Of a stretch of 40,279 nt of DNA, positions 31,084 to 37,003 are shown one piece after another; within the stretch, counting starts at the first letter, position 1; each line of letters begins with the position of its first letter. The notes under the pieces are model-generated. The model was given only the letters and a program-made list of their open reading frames with translations, was not told the DNA's origin and did no database searches. The translations under genes were made by a program, and so were the position numbers. This DNA is from a virus: positions 1-40,279 of IMG/VR virus record IMGVR_UViG_3300046323_000134, one strand, 5' to 3'.

Positions 31084-31191
31084 TCACAGTATTTCATTCA
31101 TCCATGCCAAGAAGGTCAGCACAGATACAACTACTGGGGTCTCAGCACCCAGCGAAAAAATCCACGCAAAGAAACAAAGCCAGCCAGTCAT
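31084..31191 (-). CDS. 35-residue membrane peptide
   Basis: MTGWLCFFAWIFSLGAETPVVVSVLTFLAWMNEIL: hydrophobic throughout, probably one or two short membrane helices. It starts in an ATGA overlap with the NinX-like gene and has no strong Shine-Dalgarno site of its own. Translational coupling and hydrophobicity are the only evidence. Confidence 0.45.
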   Translation of the reverse strand: MTGWLCFFAWIFSLGAETPVVVSVLTFLAWMNEIL

Positions 31192-31541
31192 AAGCTCAAC
31201 TCCTCTGGTATCTCGACTTCATCGCCGAGCTTGCTTGCCACATAGCACCGCATGGCGGCTTCGAGTGGTGTCTTTCCTGCGCAAACTACATTTGGGTGTC
31301 TATCTCCTGTGCTTGCATCCCATACAACACCTGAACAAAACACATCAATCTTCTCCCGCTCAATAATCGGCCCACCTTGCGCCCAGTCGGTTGATGGTTG
31401 ATATAAATCACCATGTTTGCGCCGCACCCAGTTTGCTTTGTACGCAGGGTTGTTATCTCGCGGCCCTGAATACAACTCAACGCCCTCACACTTTGCCACC
31501 GCCCAGTTAAGGGCGTGTCTTGTCAGTTCATTTGTTTTCAT
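31188..31541 (-). CDS. NinX-like (DUF2591) phage protein
   Basis: 117 aa from the ATG at 31541 (ATGA overlap with the upstream gene). The sequence MKTNELTRHALNWAVAKCEGVE...YQPSTDWAQGGPIIEREKI...GKTPLEAAMRCYVASKLGDEVEIPEEL matches the DUF2591/NinX pattern: an opening L--ALNWAVAKCEG helix, the STDWAQGGPIIE segment and a closing TPL-AAMRC-V---LG---EIP helix. NinX belongs to lambdoid nin regions and its role is unknown. Confidence 0.85.
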   Translation of the reverse strand: MKTNELTRHALNWAVAKCEGVELYSGPRDNNPAYKANWVRRKHGDLYQPSTDWAQGGPIIEREKIDVFCSGVVWDASTGDRHPNVVCAGKTPLEAAMRCYVASKLGDEVEIPEELSL

Positions 31542-31726
31542 ACGCTCAACTCCCGTGGTTTGATTGCTACCTTGTACCCAAGTAGCTGGATACGCTCGAT
31601 GTCCGGTGGTAGCAGAGTCTTTGTCCCTGCGATGCCTGCGAATATCTTGGCTCGGTCGCATACTGGGTAGACCTTGGCCTGTCCGTACACGTCCTTGATT
31701 TCGATGGTTATGGTTTGGTCTAACAT
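31538..31726 (-). CDS. Hypothetical protein starting in a palindrome
   Basis: 62 aa, MLDQTITIEIKDVYGQAKVYPVCDRAKIFAGIAGTKTLLPPDIERIQLLGYKVAIKPRELSV. Beta start, helix, beta end. The ATG is centred in TAACAATGTTA with GGAGGCA upstream; coupled downstream by ATGA. Function unknown. Confidence 0.65.
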   Translation of the reverse strand: MLDQTITIEIKDVYGQAKVYPVCDRAKIFAGIAGTKTLLPPDIERIQLLGYKVAIKPRELSV

Positions 31727-31728
31727 TG

Positions 31729-31902
31729 TTATGCCTCCTCGGTTGGCTCGACATTCAACAAGCTCATCGCCTCGGTGATACAGGCGTGGGTGTCTTCCAA
31801 GTACTCTGCTTGGTACTCGGATGGGCGCATCAAGAATCGGCGCAGGTCAATCTCCACCGCCGCAATCAGCTTCAATGCTTTCTCGTAGTCGTGCTCAGTC
31901 AT
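31729..31902 (-). CDS. Hypothetical helical protein
   Basis: 57 aa from the ATG at 31902 (GGAGAGCAACG upstream), MTEHDYEKALKLIAAVEIDLRRFLMRPSEYQAEYLEDTHACITEAMSLLNVEPTEEA. Two helices. Overlaps the upstream gene by eight bases. Function unknown. Confidence 0.65.
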   Translation of the reverse strand: MTEHDYEKALKLIAAVEIDLRRFLMRPSEYQAEYLEDTHACITEAMSLLNVEPTEEA

Positions 31903-32059
31903 CGTTGCTCTCCTCAACTTCAATGAACCCCTCACACTCGGCCATGTCTTTCACATCGGCCTCGCTCATATACACAAGGCAAGCCTTGGCGATGGTCTCC
32001 CACGACAACACTCCCTCCTCGGCAAGCTCGCACAGTTTGTTTGTTGTTTGTCTTGTCAT
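31895..32059 (-). CDS. Small hypothetical protein
   Basis: 54 aa, MTRQTTNKLCELAEEGVLSWETIAKACLVYMSEADVKDMAECEGFIEVEESNDD; ribosome-binding site GGAGAGATGAC, ATGA overlap with the zinc-ribbon gene upstream. Its helical pattern resembles small phage proteins that modulate host processes, but no family is recognised. Confidence 0.65.
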   Translation of the reverse strand: MTRQTTNKLCELAEEGVLSWETIAKACLVYMSEADVKDMAECEGFIEVEESNDD

Positions 32060-32295
32060 GTCATCTCTCCTCGGGTGTGCTTCTGGTTAGTGTTCTTGAG
32101 TGTTGCGAATGCGTTAGTAGGTGTAACGAACTGATAATTACCCTTGCCGTATTCTTGAATCACAGTCCAGCTCATGCGCTCGGTCTTGGCGCGGTCTTCG
32201 CCGCAGAATAGGCAGACTCGGTAGCCAAGTGACCAGCGTTCGATGTGGACGTCATCGCCGCAGTCGGTGCATTCTCTCCAGTTGCTGTCTAACAT
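32056..32295 (-). CDS. Zinc-ribbon-like small protein starting in a palindrome
   Basis: 79 aa. Two CxxC pairs (CTDCGDDVHIERWSLGYRVCLFC) form a zinc ribbon at the N-terminus; the tail is basic. The ATG is centred in TAACAATGTTA with AAGGGGA upstream. Possibly a nucleic-acid or transcription-machinery binder. Confidence 0.7.
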   Translation of the reverse strand: MLDSNWRECTDCGDDVHIERWSLGYRVCLFCGEDRAKTERMSWTVIQEYGKGNYQFVTPTNAFATLKNTNQKHTRGEMT

Positions 32296-32310
32296 TGTTA
32301 TCCCCTTGTG

Positions 32311-32472
32311 TTATTTGGTTTCGTCATAGTTGAGGGCTTCGGTGATGATGAAGCCGAAGTACAGGCCCCCCAAGATGAGGAGGAGTTTGTGAACGATGCC
32401 GTCGCCACCCCAACCGAACAGGGTGAAAGTAATGGCAAGCGCAGTGCCGATGATGTAAAGAAATGGTGTCAT
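32311..32472 (-). CDS. Two-helix small membrane protein
   Basis: 53 aa, MTPFLYIIGTALAITFTLFGWGGDGIVHKLLLILGGLYFGFIITEALNYDETK: two hydrophobic helices separated by a short loop and an acidic end. Ribosome-binding site GGAGGGCTGAGCC. The topology would suit a small holin-like or envelope-acting peptide, but position among early genes argues against a lysis role. Confidence 0.65.
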   Translation of the reverse strand: MTPFLYIIGTALAITFTLFGWGGDGIVHKLLLILGGLYFGFIITEALNYDETK

Positions 32473-32475
32473 GGC

Positions 32476-32679
32476 TCAGCCCTCCAAGCATTCAAAGTGT
32501 TGGTCAAGGGCACAGGTGTCCTCGAAGTTGGCGGTGTCGGTGCGCAGTTGGTCTGCGTCATGGTCTTGGAACCACAGGCTTTCGTTGGTGGCATTGTGGA
32601 TAACCTCGTATGCCCAACCGTTGCCGAATGAACGGATGGTGTACTTGTCGTCGTGCGTGTCGAACTCATTGGTAATCAT
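32476..32679 (-). CDS. Hypothetical protein, first gene after an early promoter
   Basis: 67 aa, MITNEFDTHDDKYTIRSFGNGWAYEVIHNATNESLWFQDHDADQLRTDTANFEDTCALDQHFECLEG. Acidic, beta start and helical end. Ribosome-binding site AAGGTTAGAAG. Its long leader contains a palindrome copy (32714-32724) and two TGTTAC elements. Function unknown. Confidence 0.65.
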   Translation of the reverse strand: MITNEFDTHDDKYTIRSFGNGWAYEVIHNATNESLWFQDHDADQLRTDTANFEDTCALDQHFECLEG

Positions 32680-32772
32680 CTTCTAACCTTTTGCTTTGTT
32701 ACATTTTGAGCCATAACATTGTTATGGGCGGGTTTGAAGGGGCTTTGTTACGTTTTTTCCCCTCCAACCTAT

Positions 32773-32801
32773 ATTGTACCACGATGTTACATGTAAGTCA
32801 A
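32773..32801 (-). promoter_or_regulatory. Sigma70-like early promoter with operator-like spacer
   Basis: On the minus strand TTGACT (32801-32796), a 17-base spacer and TACAAT (32778-32773). The spacer contains TGTAACATCGTGG, nearly the same as in the promoter at 29356-29384. Both end in GTGGTA before the -10, so the two are likely controlled by the same factor. Confidence 0.85.
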
Positions 32802-32805
32802 GCGA

Positions 32806-33228
32806 TCAAGTCTTGGGCAAAGTGCGAGGCTGGTCTCCCCATGCGTCAACAGTTGTAAGCGGGTCGATTGGTGTAGCGCCATCGGGTTTGGTGTATTCAT
32901 ACAGTGCGCGGCGCATGAGCGCGGATACTGTGTGGCCTTGTTCTTGGGCTAGGGCTTCGAGCGCAGTGCGAGCGGACTCGTGTTTCATGGCGGCGACGAG
33001 GGCGTGGTCTCGCTTGGGTACTTGGTTGTCGGTGGCTTTGAGCATCTCGCGGATGTCGGGTGTGCGCAGATAGGTGCGGGTGTCGAGGTATTCGAGCAGG
33101 GCTTGGTTGAACACGGACGAAACTGAGAGGCGGCGCAGTTGGGCAAATGTTACGACTTGCGCGTGGAGTTTTGCGGATACGGTGACAGAGACGGTTTTGG
33201 AGGTGCGAACGGATTGGACTGGTTTCAT
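32806..33228 (-). CDS. Tandem ribbon-helix-helix-like DNA-binding protein
   Basis: 140 aa from the ATG at 33228 (CAGGAGTTCACC upstream). The N-terminal unit SKTVSVTVSAKLHAQVVTFAQLRRLSVSSVFNQALLEYLDTR has the strand, helix, helix order of Arc/CopG/MetJ proteins. A second helical unit, HESARTALEALAQEQGHTVSALMRRALYEYTK, has similar spacing, hence a possible tandem arrangement. Its own promoter spacer contains the repeated palindrome, which suggests autoregulation, and the gene lies beside the candidate origin. It is the best candidate in the window for a regulator binding that palindrome, but this is inference. Confidence 0.7.
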   Translation of the reverse strand: MKPVQSVRTSKTVSVTVSAKLHAQVVTFAQLRRLSVSSVFNQALLEYLDTRTYLRTPDIREMLKATDNQVPKRDHALVAAMKHESARTALEALAQEQGHTVSALMRRALYEYTKPDGATPIDPLTTVDAWGDQPRTLPKT

Positions 33229-33254
33229 GGTGAACTCCTGATGATTGGACATGT

Positions 33255-33283
33255 ATTGTAACATAACATTGTTATGGGTGCAA
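33255..33283 (-). promoter_or_regulatory. Promoter of the ribbon-helix-helix gene with palindrome in its spacer
   Basis: On the minus strand TTGCAC (33283-33278), a 17-base spacer and TACAAT (33260-33255). The spacer is almost entirely the palindrome CATAACAATGTTATG (core 33264-33274), where a bound protein would block RNA polymerase. Confidence 0.75.
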
Positions 33284-33293
33284 GCGTTTTGCT

Positions 33294-33318
33294 TTGTTAC
33301 GTTTTTTGGCTTTGTTAC
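33294..33318 (+). repeat. Left arm of a perfect 25-bp inverted repeat
   Basis: Reads TTGTTACG, a run of T, then GGCTTTGTTAC. Its exact reverse complement is at 33626-33650, 307 bases away. Each arm contains two TGTTAC/GTAACA elements spaced 18 bases apart. Confidence 0.9.
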
Positions 33319-33625
33319 AAAAAAAGGGCCATTTGTTACGTTTTTTTGGACAGTGGCGTAACATAAGGGAGTCCAACAAATATAGGGGTTGGAAAGGAAA
33401 AAAGATAGAGAAAGATATGTATTGTAGTAAAGTTATGAAATAATTAAAAAAAGAGTGCGGGGGGAAAATTTTGGTTTTTGCGCAGACCACGTTTGTTTCG
33501 CACTTGGTGAGCCTTCCGCTACTTGACAGGTTTTCATATTTTTCCCGAAAAAAACGTAACATGTAACATTGCTTATGAATCAAGGACTTACAGCGATGTG
33601 TGGTATAACAAAGACACCCGAAAAC

Positions 33626-33650
33626 GTAACAAAGCCAAAAAACGTAACAA
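33626..33650 (-). repeat. Right arm of the perfect 25-bp inverted repeat
   Basis: Reads GTAACAAAGCC, a run of A, then CGTAACAA, the exact reverse complement of 33294-33318. Such spaced inverted repeats suggest two binding arrays facing each other across the AT-rich core. Confidence 0.9.
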
Positions 33651-33686
33651 TACAAGCCCGAAACCATAACAATGTTAGGCTTGGTC

Positions 33687-33713
33687 GCTACGCCCACCCG
33701 AAGAACTGGTGCA
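33687..33713 (+). repeat. Copy A of a 27-bp direct repeat
   Basis: GCTACG, then CCACCCGAAGAACTGGTGCA; matches 33772-33798 with two mismatches, 85 bases apart. A weaker third relative (CTGCCCGAACAAGTTCGTGCA) is at about 33871-33891. It is not part of a recognisable gene. Confidence 0.75.
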
Positions 33714-33721
33714 TGAAGGGC

Positions 33722-33750
33722 TTGACAAGCGGCGAAAAAACTGATAGACT
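33722..33750 (+). promoter_or_regulatory. Plus-strand sigma70-like promoter in the control region
   Basis: TTGACA (33722-33727), a 17-base spacer and TAGACT (33745-33750). The -10 sits in a 10-bp-armed inverted repeat (GATAGACTGC / GCAGTCTATC, 33743-33764). No plus-strand gene follows for more than 1 kb; a transcript would run antisense to the 33965-34438 gene toward the terminase genes or make a small RNA. Confidence 0.7.
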
Positions 33751-33764
33751 GCGTGCAGTCTATC
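33743..33764. promoter_or_regulatory. Perfect inverted repeat overlapping the -10 of the plus-strand promoter
   Basis: Arms GATAGACTGC and GCAGTCTATC separated by two bases. It covers the -10 element and the likely transcription start, a classic operator position. Its sequence is unrelated to the TAACAWTGTTA palindrome, so a different regulator would be involved. Confidence 0.7.
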
Positions 33765-33771
33765 ACCGGTG

Positions 33772-33798
33772 GCTACGTCCGCCCGAAGAACTGGTGCA
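33772..33798 (+). repeat. Copy B of the 27-bp direct repeat
   Basis: GCTACG, then CCGCCCGAAGAACTGGTGCA; see copy A at 33687-33713. It lies just downstream of the plus-strand promoter at 33722-33750, so it would be part of that promoter's transcript. Confidence 0.75.
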
Positions 33799-33896
33799 GG
33801 TCCCGACTTCGCACTGAAACGTAACATTACCGAAACGTAACAAAGCCTAACAATGTTAGGCAAGGTTCGACTGCCCGAACAAGTTCGTGCAGACGC

Positions 33897-33920
33897 AAAA
33901 AAGCCCGCACGAAGCGGGCT
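33897..33920 (-). terminator. Rho-independent terminator (distal) of the 33965-34438 gene
   Basis: Stem AGCCCGC/GCGGGCT (7 bp) with a 5-base loop, followed on the minus strand by six T residues. Confidence 0.9.
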
Positions 33921-33935
33921 ACGGGTACGAGAGAA

Positions 33936-33958
33936 AGCCTAGGGGTTTACCCTAGGCT
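33936..33958 (-). terminator. Hairpin (proximal) just after the 33965-34438 gene
   Basis: A 9-bp stem AGCCTAGGG/CCCTAGGCT with a 5-base loop, 6 bases after the stop codon; the minus-strand sequence continues TTCTCTCG, a weak T-tract. Works in tandem with the terminator at 33897-33920 to insulate the control region. Confidence 0.65.
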
Positions 33959-33964
33959 CTTGGA

Positions 33965-34438
33965 TTACTTAACAATCATGCTCAGGTCAACATTAAGAGC
34001 AGTTAACGCAGAGGCAATATGGGTCATGGCGTTTGCTTGGGCAGTGCTGAGACCTTCCTCACGTTTACCCGCACGATAGAGCTTAGTCAAGTCAGTTATC
34101 ATTCTGAGCTGAATCGAAGTCTTGGCATTCGCGCCCTTTTCCGGTGCACCTTCGATGTGTGTTCGTGCCTCATTGCGAACGCGCGTCCACATGACCGACG
34201 GGTTAGAGTGTCCCGCTTCTTTGAGTGCCGCGCGAAACGCGGTTGCTTCTGCTAACGTGGGCTTTGCTTCGTCGGTGACGTCACTGTGCTCTACCTCATA
34301 CCATCCAAGGGGCAATTCATCGCAGAGGCGGATGGCGTAAGCCTTGATCGCACCATATTGTCGTTTCGTTGTGTCTGCCACATCGGAACGCAGTTGGGCG
34401 AGTGTAACAATGTTAGGAGTGATAACTAAGTTTGTCAT
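33965..34438 (-). CDS. Hypothetical protein, separately transcribed
   Basis: 157 aa: LRSDVADTTKRQYGAIKAYAIRLCDELPLGWYEVEHSDVTDEAKPTLAEATAFRAALKEAGHSNPSVMWTRVRNEARTHIEGAP then a basic region and a helical end (LSTAQANAMTHIASALTALNVDLSMIVK). It has its own promoter (34515-34544) and tandem terminators, which is unusual here and suggests a gene expressed on its own, perhaps a first-expressed or regulatory protein. The middle has no clear DNA-binding motif. A palindrome copy (34405-34415) lies at codons 9-12 of the gene and encodes Pro-Asn-Ile-Val. Confidence 0.75.
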   Translation of the reverse strand: MTNLVITPNIVTLAQLRSDVADTTKRQYGAIKAYAIRLCDELPLGWYEVEHSDVTDEAKPTLAEATAFRAALKEAGHSNPSVMWTRVRNEARTHIEGAPEKGANAKTSIQLRMITDLTKLYRAGKREEGLSTAQANAMTHIASALTALNVDLSMIVK

Positions 34439-34514
34439 TTTGAAATACCTTCTGATTTTCTAACTACTAGCAAACCCGCTAGCGGGATGCAACCTTGTTT
34501 GTTTGCATGGTTAT

Positions 34515-34544
34515 ATTGTACCACCAAATAAGGGTATAATGCAA
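34515..34544 (-). promoter_or_regulatory. Sigma70-like promoter of the 33965-34438 gene
   Basis: On the minus strand TTGCAT (34544-34539), an 18-base spacer and TACAAT (34520-34515), preceded by GGTGG as in the two other early promoters. The leader contains a 12-bp perfect palindrome CCCGCTAGCGGG at 34475-34486. Confidence 0.65.
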
Positions 34545-34824
34545 GTTTTGGGGAAACAAAAATTAAATATGGGGGAATGGCCTAACAATGTTAGACCGAG
34601 CGCCGAGACAGACCCCATGCACCCCGATTCTCAGCAAGGGGAGGTGGGGACCCCATACACACTGTGTCGCACACCCGATCCGCATTTTTCAACTTTACCC
34701 CCCTACCCCTATTACTTTTTTCTACACCCCCGGTGTATTTCCATTTTCCAAAACACCCCCCGTCAAGGGACCCAAAAGGTGTCGTATAAAAATTTTGCAA
34801 TTTTCTATACATGAGGGAGTTGTC
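34545..34824. other. Intergenic region before the terminase genes
   Basis: Contains a palindrome copy (34583-34593), C-rich stretches and an AT-rich inverted repeat (GTATA...TATAC, 34784-34810) just before the small terminase gene. No sigma70-like promoter in the plus direction is clear, so the packaging genes may need a different late promoter or read-through. An open frame continuing upstream of 34825 has no ribosome-binding site and looks non-coding. Confidence 0.5.
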
Positions 34825-35481
34825 ATGTATAAATTTTTTCTGCTACATTTCGCCCACTCCCAATTTACTTTGGTGCCTATGATTCAAATTGAGCCTACGA
34901 CGGAACACCCTGTTCCCTTTGACCTGACCGATGAGCAACCCAAGACTCATGCGGATAGCATAGCCATCGCTGTCAACACCGTAGACCTCATTGATGCACT
35001 CGGCCCAAGCATAGATTTCGGCGAAGGCGACCTGACTAAAGCTGCTGATCTCATCACAGGCGCAGGCAAACCCCAGACACCCAAGACTATTTCTAAGTCA
35101 GCAGAAGCTGCGGCGGCTCACCATTTGGTCAAGCGCTTTGACTTCCAAGCGTTCTCGGATGCGCTCCAAGCCCGCAATTTCATAACAAACAAGCTCATTG
35201 AGCTGGCCGACAACGGCGACCCGAAGATTGAATTGAAGGCGCTCGAACTGCTGGGCAAGCACTCAGACATCGGCCTTTTCACCGAACGCAGCGAGATCAC
35301 GGTTCACCACACAACCTCCAGTGCGCTGGAAGACTCTATTAAAGAGCGGGTCAAGCGGCTGCTCAATGCGGAAGTCATTGATGTCAAACCCATTGATGAT
35401 CTGGAAATGCAGTTGGGGCCAGTCGAGCCAGTGGAACAAACAAAACGTACCTCGGATTCCGAGGTAGAAACCGATGAGTGA
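34825..35481 (+). CDS. terS: Probable terminase small subunit
   Basis: 218 aa from the ATG at 34825 (GAGGGAGTTGTC upstream); the ATG at 34879 is an alternative with a weaker site. The middle KAADLITGAGKPQTPKTISKSAEAAAAHHLVKRFDFQAFSDALQARNFITNKLIELADNGDPKIELKALELLGKHSDIGLFTERSEITVHH matches small terminase proteins that end in the K-ELLGK--DIGLFTER element. The tail is acidic and Thr/Glu-rich. It overlaps the large terminase start by eight bases. Expected to select phage DNA for packaging. Confidence 0.8.
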   Translation: MYKFFLLHFAHSQFTLVPMIQIEPTTEHPVPFDLTDEQPKTHADSIAIAVNTVDLIDALGPSIDFGEGDLTKAADLITGAGKPQTPKTISKSAEAAAAHHLVKRFDFQAFSDALQARNFITNKLIELADNGDPKIELKALELLGKHSDIGLFTERSEITVHHTTSSALEDSIKERVKRLLNAEVIDVKPIDDLEMQLGPVEPVEQTKRTSDSEVETDE

Positions 35482-36994
35482 CGTCTCACTCAAGGACATC
35501 GAGACCCTGATTAACTCGGGGAAGCTGACAGACTCCGATCTTCGTACTCTTGAAGCACAGCTAACCAAGTTGGAGAAGCTCAAAGACCGTGAGCTTTGCC
35601 AGACGAGGTTCATCAAGTTCGTGGAAAAGGTCTGGCCGACCTTCATTTCAGGCCGTCACCACAAGAGAATGGCTGAAGCGTTCGAGCGAGTGGCCAGAGG
35701 TGAGTGCAAACGGCTCATCATCAACATGCCACCCCGCCATACGAAGTCAGAATTCGCGTCCTACCTGCTCCCGGCTTGGTTTTTGGGCCAATTTCCACAC
35801 AAAAAAGTGATTCAGGCGTCCCACACTGCTGAATTGGCGGTGGGTTTCGGTCGAAAAGTGCGAAATTTGGTCGATTCCGAGGTCTATCACGACATTTTCC
35901 CCGACCTGAACCTGCAAAGTGACTCAAAAGCGGCTGGCCGGTGGAACACATCCAAGGGCGGCGACTATTTCGCTATTGGTGTGGGCGGTGCGGTGACCGG
36001 TAAAGGTGCGGACGTGCTGATTATTGATGACCCGCACTCGGAACAAGAGGCTGCGATGGCGGCTACCAACCCCGATGTGTATGACAAGGTGTATGAATGG
36101 TACACATCCGGACCCCGGCAGCGTTTGCAGCCGGGTGGGGCGATTGTGATCGTGATGACGCGCTGGGCTCAGCGCGATCTGACCGGCCAAGTGATTAAAG
36201 CAGCGGCTGCACGCAGTGGCGAGGAGTGGGAGGTCATTGAGTTCCCGGCCATCCTGCCTAGTGGCAACCCCCTGTGGCCAGAGTTCTGGTCGTTCGACGA
36301 ATTGGAAGCCCTGCGGGAGGAACTGCCTAATAGTAAGTGGCAAGCCCAGTACCAGCAGAACCCAGTGGGCAACGAGTCAGCGATTGTCAAGCGCGATTGG
36401 TGGCAGTGGTGGGAAGAGGACGACCCGCCCCAGTGCGAATACATCCTCCAGACATGGGACACGGCCTTTGAGAAAAACCAACGGGCCGACTACTCCGCTG
36501 GGACGACGTGGGGCATCTTCACGCATCACAAAGACCAGACCAAGAACATCATCTTGCTCAACACGTACAAGAAGCGGGTCGAGTGGGTGGAGCTGAAGCG
36601 CGACGTGCTCAAGGAGTACAACATGTACGAGCCCGACGGACTGTTGATCGAGAAGAAGGCGACCGGTGCGCCGCTGATCTATGAACTACGTGCGATGGGC
36701 ATACCCGTGCAGGACTACACCCCGTCAAAAGGTCAGGACAAAATCGCCCGCTTGAACTCAGTCTCGGACATAATTGCGTCTGGAAAAGTATGGGTTCCCC
36801 GTACACGATGGGCTGAAGAGTTAGTGGACGAGATTGCTGCGTTCCCGTCAGGCGAGCACGATGACTTGGTTGACGCAACAACTCTGGCCCTCATGAGATT
36901 CCGGGCTGGGGGCTTTTTACGTCTGCCCACCGACGAGCCCGAAGAGATTCAATGGTTCAAAAGCCACCGCAAAGAGCGGTACTACACAGTGTAA
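35474..36994 (+). CDS. terL: Terminase large subunit
   Basis: 506 aa. The ATPase part has IINMPPRHTKSEFAS (a Walker A-like P-loop), VLIIDDPHSEQ (Walker B) and VMTRWAQRDLTGQ (coupling motif). The nuclease part has LQTWDTAFEKN, IEKKATG and HDDLVDATTLAL, the acidic residues that bind metal. Length and motifs are normal for a headful or cos-type phage motor of the Terminase_6 group. It pumps DNA into the prohead through the portal encoded next. Confidence 0.95.
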   Translation: MSDVSLKDIETLINSGKLTDSDLRTLEAQLTKLEKLKDRELCQTRFIKFVEKVWPTFISGRHHKRMAEAFERVARGECKRLIINMPPRHTKSEFASYLLPAWFLGQFPHKKVIQASHTAELAVGFGRKVRNLVDSEVYHDIFPDLNLQSDSKAAGRWNTSKGGDYFAIGVGGAVTGKGADVLIIDDPHSEQEAAMAATNPDVYDKVYEWYTSGPRQRLQPGGAIVIVMTRWAQRDLTGQVIKAAAARSGEEWEVIEFPAILPSGNPLWPEFWSFDELEALREELPNSKWQAQYQQNPVGNESAIVKRDWWQWWEEDDPPQCEYILQTWDTAFEKNQRADYSAGTTWGIFTHHKDQTKNIILLNTYKKRVEWVELKRDVLKEYNMYEPDGLLIEKKATGAPLIYELRAMGIPVQDYTPSKGQDKIARLNSVSDIIASGKVWVPRTRWAEELVDEIAAFPSGEHDDLVDATTLALMRFRAGGFLRLPTDEPEEIQWFKSHRKERYYTV

Positions 36995-37003
36995 GGACAC
37001 ATC

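Larger units (their letters stand above)
33285..33862. other. Non-coding control region or candidate replication origin with GTAACA repeats
   Basis: No credible gene is seen. TGTTAC occurs at 33295, 33313 and 33334 on the left, while GTAACA occurs at 33556, 33563, 33626, 33644, 33821 and 33837 on the right (one more at 33358). Most are extended to (G/A)AAACGTAACA. A perfect 25-bp inverted repeat pairs 33294-33318 with 33626-33650. Between them lies AT-rich DNA at about 33365-33480. Two copies of the TAACAWTGTTA palindrome are at 33667-33677 and 33848-33858. Iteron-like repeats in opposing orientation around an AT-rich core are typical of origins; alternatively it is a complex operator. Confidence 0.55.

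Noticed and set aside
33272-33766. 164-codon minus-strand open frame across the control region
   Set aside because: Its translation is made of the GTAACA repeats and AT-rich tract (KKRNK, NKAKKRNKAK) with Phe/Cys-rich disorder and no ribosome-binding site.
15755-34593. CRISPR-like array
   Set aside because: The repeats are too short, irregularly spaced by hundreds to thousands of bases, and lie partly within genes.
34588-34824. In-frame upstream extension of the small terminase gene starting in a palindrome copy
   Set aside because: No ribosome-binding site, unusual Pro/Cys/Thr-rich composition; the ATG at 34825 has GAGGGAG at proper spacing.
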